This document shows positions 1 to 4,947 of a stretch of DNA of 6,255 nt, piece by piece; position 1 is the stretch's first letter; each line of letters starts with the position of its first letter. The notes under the pieces are model-generated. The model had not been told where the DNA came from, made no database searches, and was given only the letters and a program-made list of their open reading frames with translations. This DNA comes from Caldora sp. SIO3E6 (lineage in GTDB: Bacteria > Cyanobacteriota > Cyanobacteriia > Cyanobacteriales > Coleofasciculaceae): the NCBI GenBank assembly GCA_010672185.1, contig JAAHHL010000438.1:1-6255 (forward strand), in the 5' to 3' direction. The translations under genes and the position numbers were made by a program.

Positions 1-1
1 C

Positions 2-157
2 CCCCAAGACTCTCCCGATACTATCCAACAAGAAGCAGCTGCGTTAGCCTGTGCTCAATCTCCCTCCCCCGAAGTTCAAGCTCTACTGGAAAGCCATCCA
101 GATTTGCATACCTTAATTCAGGAAGAGCGTCTGACTTGGGAAAGCTTAAGAATTTAG
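2..157 (+). CDS. eboA: EboA C-terminal end (partial, begins left of the window)
   Basis: This is an open frame from the left edge to a TAG at 155-157, giving 51 residues that end in LTWESLRI. The visible part is soluble and helical-looking, with an AALACAQS segment followed by PEVQALLESHPDL. It sits directly upstream of eboB on the same strand, which is the place of eboA in ebo clusters. The identification rests mainly on that position plus general resemblance of the tail to EboA proteins. EboA has no established biochemical activity; in cyanobacteria the cluster is linked to export of the scytonemin precursor. The stop codon lies inside the first copy of the AATTTAG array, so the array begins within the last codons of this gene. 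Confidence 0.7.
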   Translation, partial: PQDSPDTIQQEAAALACAQSPSPEVQALLESHPDLHTLIQEERLTWESLRI

Positions 158-213
158 AATTTAGAATTTAGAATTTAGAATTTAGAATTTAGAATTTAGA
201 ATTTAGAATTTAG
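151..213. repeat. Heptanucleotide tandem array, 9 perfect copies of AATTTAG
   Basis: Nine uninterrupted copies of AATTTAG (63 bp) run from inside the last eboA codons to one base before the eboB ATG, with a partial tenth copy (AAT) merging into that start codon. Short tandemly repeated heptamers (STRR sequences) are a known feature of filamentous cyanobacterial genomes. A change in copy number would alter neither protein, because the eboA stop is in copy 1 and eboB starts after copy 9. It would change only the spacing between the genes, by 7 bp steps. Each junction also creates TAGAAT, a near match to a bacterial -10 box; whether this matters is unknown. Confidence 0.97.
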
Positions 214-214
214 A

Positions 215-1123
215 ATGATCTTTATTGACCCTCACATTCATATGACATCCCGCACCACCTACGATTATATGGTGATGCAACAGTATGGCGTTGTCGCTGT
301 AATTGAGCCTTCCTTCTGGTTAGGACAACCCCGCACTAGCTTAGGAACATTCAAGGATTATTTTAGTAGTCTAGTTGGCTGGGAGCGTTTCCGGGCTAGT
401 CAGTTTGGTATCCAGCATTACTGCACAATTTCCTTGAACCCTAAAGAAGCGAATAATGAAGCATTGGCAGAACGAGTGATGGAATTGTTACCCCTTTATG
501 CTTGTAAGGAGGGGGTAGTAGCGATTGGGGAGGTAGGCTATGACGAAATGACGGCAGCTGAAGACAAGTACTTCCGTGAACAGTTGGAGTTGGCTAAGGA
601 ACTAGATATGCTGGTATTGATCCATACCCCCCATCGCAACAAGAAGGAGGGCACCAGCCGTAGCCTGAAGGTCTGTTTGGAGCATGGGTTAGAGCCATCC
701 CGAGTCATTGTGGATCATGTCAACGAAGAAACTGTTACAGAGACCCTGGAACGAGGGTTCTGGGCTGCTTTTTCCATTTACCCCCAGACGAAGATGGGCA
801 ACGAGCGGATGGTGGAAATTGTGCGTCAGTATGGTTGCGATCGCATTATTGTCGATAGTGCTGCTGATTGGGGAATGAGTGACCCCCTGGCTGTACCCAA
901 GACAGCTCAGTTGATGATAGAAAGGGGTATTCCAGAGGAACAGGTACGGGCTGTTTGTTATGAGAATGCCCTGAAAGTTTATGGTCAGAGTGGGCAAATG
1001 CACTCAGATGACTGGCTTAATCCGTCACCGATCGATCAGCAGCAGCTATTCAATGGTAATTCTGTGCTGCGGGGACAAAAGCCCTTAGTGGAGGCGCAAC
1101 GGGAATCTTTGATTATTGAGTAA
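215..1123 (+). CDS. eboB: EboB, TatD-family metal-dependent hydrolase
   Basis: This 302-residue protein has a TIM-barrel amidohydrolase pattern. The metal ligands expected for TatD enzymes are all visible: D5-x-H7-x-H9 at the N-terminus, E106 in AIGEVGYD, H137 in LIHTPH, H168 in VDHVN and D214 in VDSAAD. It therefore looks catalytically intact. TatD proteins include DNases and other hydrolases, but the substrate of EboB is not known. The start at 215 is chosen because IDPHIHM must lie at the very N-terminus; the next Met (M10) would delete the HxH motif. No Shine-Dalgarno is present, since the upstream bases are all AATTTAG repeat. It follows eboA by 57 bp. Downstream, instead of eboC, a gene of unknown function converges on it with 60 bp between the stop codons. 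The last 45 or so residues are polar and extend beyond the barrel. Confidence 0.9.
   Translation: MIFIDPHIHMTSRTTYDYMVMQQYGVVAVIEPSFWLGQPRTSLGTFKDYFSSLVGWERFRASQFGIQHYCTISLNPKEANNEALAERVMELLPLYACKEGVVAIGEVGYDEMTAAEDKYFREQLELAKELDMLVLIHTPHRNKKEGTSRSLKVCLEHGLEPSRVIVDHVNEETVTETLERGFWAAFSIYPQTKMGNERMVEIVRQYGCDRIIVDSAADWGMSDPLAVPKTAQLMIERGIPEEQVRAVCYENALKVYGQSGQMHSDDWLNPSPIDQQQLFNGNSVLRGQKPLVEAQRESLIIE
837..844. repeat. HIP1 octamer GCGATCGC
   Basis: Perfect GCGATCGC inside eboB. HIP1 is a highly iterated palindrome of many cyanobacterial genomes, so it supports the taxonomic placement. Confidence 0.9.
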
Positions 1124-1183
1124 TTGGTTTGTTGGATTACACTATCACGACCCCCAACCTACAGTTTTAGGCGTGCCACGCTA

Positions 1184-1981
1184 CTACGTTTGCGATCGCT
1201 TGTGAGCTTGTTTCTCAGCAGCTTCCTGAGGCAGCGGTGGGCCTAGTGGTGAGTCCTCTTTAGCAGTGGCGTAAAGCTCATCCAATTCTGGGAACGTCAT
1301 AGACATGTAGATGCTGATCAGTCGTTCAAGTTCCTTTGGGTCAATCGGTTTGTTGTATGGGTTGCATTTGGTAGGCCCTTCAATCCCACGGGGCTCCATT
1401 TCCTCCTGGATGACGGCTCCGAGGGTGATACTGCGAGCCAGGTTGAGTACCGGTTGACTCTCATTGCCGGTGACCAACGAATAGGCGCGAACCCACGGAT
1501 ACCACTGGTAGTAGCCTACTGGCGGCTCATTAGGATAAGTCCCGTCCATGCTGTGGATAGTCCAAAAATAATATAACTCACTCTTGCGGCGCAAGTCGTA
1601 CATCGTGCCCTGTCCGAATAGTATAAAAGCGTCCCGCACATTCTCGAGCGAATAGCCAAAGTATTCATACAGTAACTCGTCAGTAATGGATTGTACCGTC
1701 TCCAATTGAGACCTGAACTGAGCCATTTCGGCCTTGAACTTGTCAATGTCGGGGTAGTAGTCTAGGAGCTTGTTGTAAGGAGTATTGATCCCAACATTGC
1801 GCCATGCCTCCTGCATCCGGTCACTCGTGGCAAGCTGGTCTGGCGTCGGTGGTGTGGAATTAGTGGGTCGGAGCATTGGAGGGTCGGGTTCAAATGCTTC
1901 CCAACCTTCCCTCCACCCAGGCAAGGCATAGTTATCAAAGTCGAAGAAAAAGTCCATTGCTGTTTGCATTTCAATTGCCAT
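1184..1981 (-). CDS. Hypothetical protein, 265 residues, between eboB and eboC on the opposite strand
   Basis: I do not recognise this protein. The ATG at 1981 is preceded on its own strand by AGAGAGATTCTA, a fair purine-rich ribosome site, which makes the start credible; M5 and M9 are alternatives. The product is soluble and acidic, with no signal peptide or membrane segment. Its N-terminus is MDFFFDFDNY-like, then comes a Pro-rich stretch at about 32-48 and a probably helical region at 80-130. An aromatic-rich block follows at 137-168, with YYFW and YYQWYPW clusters. After an SITLGAVIQEEMEPRG segment (184-199), a helix at 215-245 leads into a Pro/Lys-rich tail. There is a single Cys (C206) and no recognisable catalytic or metal motif. 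It converges on eboB and diverges from eboC, so it is not part of the ebo transcript. Its length, coherent composition and ribosome site argue for a real gene. Confidence 0.75.
   Translation of the reverse strand: MAIEMQTAMDFFFDFDNYALPGWREGWEAFEPDPPMLRPTNSTPPTPDQLATSDRMQEAWRNVGINTPYNKLLDYYPDIDKFKAEMAQFRSQLETVQSITDELLYEYFGYSLENVRDAFILFGQGTMYDLRRKSELYYFWTIHSMDGTYPNEPPVGYYQWYPWVRAYSLVTGNESQPVLNLARSITLGAVIQEEMEPRGIEGPTKCNPYNKPIDPKELERLISIYMSMTFPELDELYATAKEDSPLGPPLPQEAAEKQAHKRSQT
1192..1199. repeat. HIP1 octamer GCGATCGC
   Basis: Perfect GCGATCGC overlapping the last codons of the minus-strand hypothetical gene. Confidence 0.9.
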
Positions 1982-2080
1982 TAGAATCTCTCTTTTGTTT
2001 GATTTGTGTGAACAGATGATGGCTCGCCGCCCAAAGACAACCTCAATAGATTAGGAAGTTAAGAAAGGATTTACAAGAGT

Positions 2081-2111
2081 ATTGTAACTAAATCCGTTCT
2101 AATTGAATCAA
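2081..2111 (-). promoter_or_regulatory. Possible promoter of the minus-strand hypothetical gene
   Basis: Read on the minus strand, TTGATT (2106-2111) could be a -35 box and TACAAT (2081-2086) a -10 box, with 19 bases between them, slightly longer than the usual 17. This would give a leader of roughly 90 bases before the ATG at 1981. The -10 match is good and the -35 match is weak, so the call is tentative. Confidence 0.3.
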
Positions 2112-2133
2112 ATTTTTCTTGTTTATTTTTATT

Positions 2134-2209
2134 AATTTGCAGCTCAGGAGGTAACAAGCAAGCTGAAAGCTTGATAAATGAATAACTTTGTCCCCCTGAG
2201 AATTTGCAG
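2134..2209. mobile_element. Tiny MITE-like element with target-site duplication
   Basis: A 58-bp unit at 2143-2200 starts with CTCAGGAGG and ends with CCCCCTGAG, inverted repeats that pair at 8 of 9 positions. It is flanked immediately on both sides by the perfect 9-bp direct repeat AATTTGCAG (2134-2142 and 2201-2209), as expected of a target-site duplication. Inside lies a perfect hairpin, CAAGCT-GAA-AGCTTG (2159-2173), and ACAA/TTGT bases that could lengthen the outer stem. There is no coding capacity, so movement would need a transposase supplied elsewhere. A 9-bp duplication is compatible with several IS families (for example IS1, and some IS4 and IS5 members), so the parent family cannot be assigned. 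The geometry is strong, but copies elsewhere in the genome cannot be seen here. Confidence 0.6.
2159..2173. repeat. Perfect hairpin inside the MITE-like element
   Basis: CAAGCT and AGCTTG form a 6-bp stem with a GAA loop. It is nested within the outer 9-bp inverted repeat, so the whole element could fold into one long hairpin as DNA or RNA. Confidence 0.75.
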
Positions 2210-2215
2210 TGAGCA

Positions 2216-2235
2216 ATATTTGTACAAATATGTAC
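2216..2235. promoter_or_regulatory. 16-bp palindrome overlapping a GTAN8TAC (NtcA-type) match
   Basis: ATATTTGTACAAATAT (2216-2231) is a perfect 16-bp palindrome. Overlapping it, GTA (2222-2224) and TAC (2233-2235) are eight bases apart, matching the GTAN8TAC consensus of the cyanobacterial nitrogen regulator NtcA. It lies about 100-150 bp upstream of eboC. No clear TAN3T -10 box sits about 22 bases away on either strand, which NtcA-activated promoters usually have. It may therefore be an operator for another regulator, or chance in AT-rich DNA. Confidence 0.3.
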
Positions 2236-2366
2236 TCGCTGATACAGTTTTCACCACAAAATTTAGAAAGCCAAATATCAAAACACTTTCCAAGAGATTG
2301 TAGCCAAAACAAAGATTAATTATTTACATTAATTAATGTCTAATTATCACCAAACAAGTCATAGAA

Positions 2367-3320
2367 TTGTTATTGCACCATCAGCATCTAAAAAAAGTGA
2401 ACAGCGCAAGTTTGAAGTCCCAATCCCTGTGGGCTTATCTGCAACTGATGCGACCAGCTAACATTATTACTGCTTGGGCAGATATCTTGGCTGGCTATGC
2501 TGCCTCTGGATTTGTCTTGGTTCTAACTCAAATGCAGACAGAACCTATCAATTTCCTGCCCTTTGCCTGGTTGTTGCTGTCCACAACTGGGCTTTATGGT
2601 GGGGGAATCGTCTTTAATGATGTCTTCGATGCCGAAATCGATGCCCAAGAACGTCCGGAGCGCCCGATTCCCAGTGGAAGGGCATCTCTTCAAGGTGCAG
2701 CTGGGCTGGGGAGTCTGCTGTTAATCATTGGGGTAGCAGCTGCTGCTCAAGTGACAATATTAAGTTGTACCTTGGCTACTATTGTTGCCCTAGCTGCTTT
2801 GCTCTATGATCGCTTTGCTAAACACCACCCTTGGCTGGGTCCCCTCAATATGGGTATCTGTCGCGGCGGAAATTTACTGTTGGGGGTGAGTGCTCTGCCA
2901 GTGATGGTAGAGCAGCGGTGGTTTTTAGCCCTTATTCCCATAGCCTATATTGCTGCCATTACTGCTATCAGTCAGGGGGAAGTGCAGGGAGGTAAAAGCA
3001 GTACTGGGGTACTATCACTACTATTAATTGGAGCAGTACACAGTGGAATTTTAGCATTGGGGTTGTTGAAAGATTATCAACTGCTTGCCGCTTTACCCTT
3101 TGCTGCTTTCTTGGCTGTGCGGGTATTGCCTCCTTTTATTAAGGCGGCTCGTGAACCAAGTCCAGAATTAATCCGAGGTGCAGTCAAGGCTGGCATCTTG
3201 TCCCTCATCGTTTTGGATGCAGCGGTTGCTGGAGGTTTTGCGGGTTTGCCCTATGGATTTCTCGTTTTGGGTTTGTTGCCAATTTCTCTAGTATTGGCTT
3301 CTCTGTTTGCTGTAACTTGA
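2367..3320 (+). CDS. eboC: EboC, UbiA-like membrane protein
   Basis: This protein of about 317 residues has roughly nine hydrophobic segments between residue 30 and the C-terminus. After LMRPANIITAWADILAG (27-43) comes the UbiA first aspartate motif N84-D85-xx-D88-xxx-D92, followed by RPERPIPSGR, and then YDRFAK (147-152), which matches the YxxxK element. The second aspartate-rich motif of true prenyltransferases is not visible; the corresponding stretch reads ISQGEVQGGK (201-210). Prenyl-transfer activity is therefore uncertain. In ebo clusters this protein is an inner-membrane component linked to metabolite traffic. The start is unclear: no ATG lies between the in-frame stop at 2334 and M28. 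Candidates are TTG 2367, TTG 2373 and GTG 2397, all without a Shine-Dalgarno. An ATG at 2336 is in another frame and would join if the A7 tract at 2390-2396 lost one base. eboD follows after 6 bp. Confidence 0.88.
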   Translation: MLLHHQHLKKVNSASLKSQSLWAYLQLMRPANIITAWADILAGYAASGFVLVLTQMQTEPINFLPFAWLLLSTTGLYGGGIVFNDVFDAEIDAQERPERPIPSGRASLQGAAGLGSLLLIIGVAAAAQVTILSCTLATIVALAALLYDRFAKHHPWLGPLNMGICRGGNLLLGVSALPVMVEQRWFLALIPIAYIAAITAISQGEVQGGKSSTGVLSLLLIGAVHSGILALGLLKDYQLLAALPFAAFLAVRVLPPFIKAAREPSPELIRGAVKAGILSLIVLDAAVAGGFAGLPYGFLVLGLLPISLVLASLFAVT

Positions 3321-3326
3321 TGGGCG

Positions 3327-4523
3327 ATGGTAATTAGCATTAAACCAAAGAAAGTATTGAACCTGCAACCGCTCCACCAAGCTGTTCCTGTTACCTTTAA
3401 CTATAATGTTCACTTCACCACTGGTTTATTCCGGTTGGACAATCCTTTATTAGCGCAATCACTGGCAGCGGGTGGGGAGCAAGGAGTGCAGCAGGTGGTA
3501 GCAGTAGTGGATGCAGGATTGTTGCAGCATTGGGATGGTTTGCTAGAGCAATTAGCTGCTTATGCTCAGCGTTATCGAGAGATACTCACCCTTGCCGTTG
3601 AGCCGTTGGTTGTACCTGGTGGAGAAGCTGCTAAAAACGATCGCTCTTTATTTAACTCCATTCATCAGATAATTAACCAAGCAGGGTTATGCCGACATTC
3701 CTATGTCTTGGCAATAGGAGGTGGTGCGGTGCTGGATATGGCAGGATATGCCGCCGCTACTGCTCACCGAGGCATTCGATTGATTAGGGTGCCAACGACA
3801 GTATTGGCACAAAATGATTCTGGTGTGGGGGTTAAAAACGGGATTAATGCCTTTGGCAAGAAGAATTTTCTGGGTACTTTTGCCCCTCCCTATGCCGTAT
3901 TCAATGATTTTGACTTCCTGACTACCCTAGAAGAGCGGGATTGGCGAGCCGGTACAGCAGAGGCAGTCAAGGTAGCCCTAATTAAAGACCCCGACTTTTT
4001 TGATTTTATTACCACCAATGCCAAAGCGATCGCTAATCGTGACTTGGAGGCGATGCAACAGCTAATTTACCGTTGTGCTCAGTTACACCTGCAACATATT
4101 GCAGGCAATGGTGACCCTTTTGAAATGGGTTCGTCACGCCCTCTAGATTTCGGTCATTGGGCGGCTCACAAATTGGAACAGTTAACAGATTATCGCCTGC
4201 GACATGGGGAAGCGGTAGCAATTGGTATTGCATTAGACAGTAGTTATTCCTACCTGGCAGGATTGCTCTCTTATTCAGAATGGCAGCGGGTGCTGGCAAC
4301 CCTCAAGGAATTAGGTTTTACATTGTATGTGTCTCAACTAAAAGAACAATTACAGCAACCGAATCATCCCCGGTGTATTTTCCGGGGACTTGCTGAGTTT
4401 CGGGAGCATTTGGGGGGAGAACTAACTATTACTTTATTACAAGGCATTGGGCAGGGAATAGAGGTACATGAGGTAAATCTTTCCTTGTATCAACAGGCAA
4501 TTGTTCTGCTTGAAAGCACCTGA
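3327..4523 (+). CDS. eboD: EboD, 3-dehydroquinate-synthase-like protein
   Basis: This 398-residue protein has the sugar-phosphate-cyclase fold pattern. The NAD-binding region shows VPGGEAAKND (96-105) and GGGAVLDMAG (131-140), followed by RGIRLIRVPTTVLAQNDS (148-165). Predicted metal ligands are E212 in GTAEAVK, H277 in DFGHWAAH and H293 in LRHGEAVAIG; the H277-H293 spacing of 16 is the same as in fungal dehydroquinate synthase. Canonical VGGKTG is replaced by VGVKNG (167-172), and the N-terminus is longer than usual. Its place after eboC and these differences point to the ebo paralogue rather than the shikimate-pathway enzyme. The substrate is unknown. The ATG at 3327 is the first start after the eboC stop, in the same frame, and has no Shine-Dalgarno. 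The 6-bp gap suggests translational coupling with eboC. Confidence 0.88.
   Translation: MVISIKPKKVLNLQPLHQAVPVTFNYNVHFTTGLFRLDNPLLAQSLAAGGEQGVQQVVAVVDAGLLQHWDGLLEQLAAYAQRYREILTLAVEPLVVPGGEAAKNDRSLFNSIHQIINQAGLCRHSYVLAIGGGAVLDMAGYAAATAHRGIRLIRVPTTVLAQNDSGVGVKNGINAFGKKNFLGTFAPPYAVFNDFDFLTTLEERDWRAGTAEAVKVALIKDPDFFDFITTNAKAIANRDLEAMQQLIYRCAQLHLQHIAGNGDPFEMGSSRPLDFGHWAAHKLEQLTDYRLRHGEAVAIGIALDSSYSYLAGLLSYSEWQRVLATLKELGFTLYVSQLKEQLQQPNHPRCIFRGLAEFREHLGGELTITLLQGIGQGIEVHEVNLSLYQQAIVLLEST
4026..4033. repeat. HIP1 octamer GCGATCGC
   Basis: Perfect GCGATCGC inside eboD; the third copy in the window. Confidence 0.9.
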
Positions 4524-4531
4524 CAGGGTGC
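4516..4531. terminator. Weak stem-loop over the eboD stop codon
   Basis: GCACC and GGTGC form a 5-bp stem around a TGACAG loop that contains the eboD stop codon. No run of T follows, so it does not look like a standard intrinsic terminator. It is recorded because eboE does not follow and the transcript probably ends nearby. Confidence 0.2.
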
Positions 4532-4596
4532 GTACCACTTGCTATAACAAGAAGAAACACCTGTGAATCAAGGGATTCTAGTAATTGAGGAAAAAC

Positions 4597-4620
4597 CACA
4601 AAGGCACAAAGAGCACAAAG
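4597..4620. repeat. Three closely spaced CACAAAG direct repeats
   Basis: CACAAAG occurs at 4597-4603, 4605-4611 and 4614-4620. Similar CACAAAG-rich strings recur between genes in many cyanobacteria, as I recall, so this is probably a dispersed repeat rather than a site specific to this locus. Confidence 0.6.
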
Positions 4621-4719
4621 GGTAAAAGTTACTTTTTGTAAAAATAACCAAAAAAGACATCAAGTTATTGGCACAATCTCAAAAGACAGTGCAATTATAC
4701 TAAATTGAGTATCGGTGTC

Positions 4720-4732
4720 TAGTTGTCAACTA
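4720..4732. promoter_or_regulatory. Interrupted palindrome, possible operator
   Basis: TAGTTG and CAACTA are perfect 6-bp inverted arms around a single T, about 215 bp upstream of the LodA-like start. The shape fits a dimeric regulator site, but nothing identifies the regulator. Confidence 0.25.
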
Positions 4733-4947
4733 TTTAATCGGACAAGTACCACTACAACTTAATTATTAAATATGTGGTTTCTGGAAAGACCCAAATGGCA
4801 CAAAAAAGTATAAAGAATGAGGAACGCTAGAAACTACTAATCATATCAAGGTTTTTAGAGACCCAAATCAGTGTTTTTAACTTTCTGAATAGTAGTCACT
4901 AATAAATCAATAGTTTATGTTTAGCTTGATTCAATTTTGCCTTTACT

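Larger units (their letters stand above)
1982..2366. other. AT-rich intergenic region between the divergent hypothetical gene and eboC
   Basis: The 385 bases hold no convincing gene. They contain a possible promoter for the minus-strand gene (2081-2111), the 58-bp MITE-like element with its flanking duplication (2134-2209), a 16-bp palindrome joined to a GTAN8TAC match (2216-2235), and an AT-rich tract around 2314-2340 ending in the ATG at 2336 discussed under eboC. A minus-strand open frame at 2088-2312 crosses the mobile element and looks non-coding. Confidence 0.8.
4524..4947. other. Intergenic region between eboD and the LodA-like gene
   Basis: This is 424 bases of AT-rich DNA without a convincing open frame. 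It contains three CACAAAG copies (4597-4620), an imperfect A/T-rich hairpin (about 4628-4648), the interrupted palindrome TAGTTG-T-CAACTA (4720-4732), and the 10-mer AGACCCAAAT twice (4787-4796 and 4859-4868). TTGATTCAATT (4926-4936) lies just before the next start codon. I see no RNA gene, no clear promoter and no remnant of eboE. Confidence 0.7.

Noticed and set aside
689..1003. Minus-strand open frame inside eboB
   Set aside because: It is antisense to a well-supported TatD-like gene and its residues show no family signature.
1170..1182. GCGTG-C-CACGC inverted repeat between the convergent stops of eboB and the unknown gene
   Set aside because: The usable stem is only about 4 bp and no T-run follows on either strand, so a terminator call is not supported.
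2088..2312. A 74-codon open frame on the minus strand in the eboC upstream gap
   Set aside because: It runs through the MITE-like element and its duplications, has low-complexity AT-driven composition, and resembles no protein.
3327..4523. Housekeeping 3-dehydroquinate synthase (aroB)
   Set aside because: The position directly after eboC, the longer N-terminus and the altered VGVKNG signature fit the ebo paralogue better.
4700..4780. Possible transposon end resembling Tn7-like or CRISPR-associated transposon repeats
   Set aside because: A few TGTC/GACA-like strings occur, but there are no regularly spaced repeats, no terminal boundary and no target duplication.
4787..4868. AGACCCAAAT direct repeat, 72 bp apart, as a target duplication
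   Set aside because: No inverted ends lie just inside the two copies, so there is no support for a mobile element.
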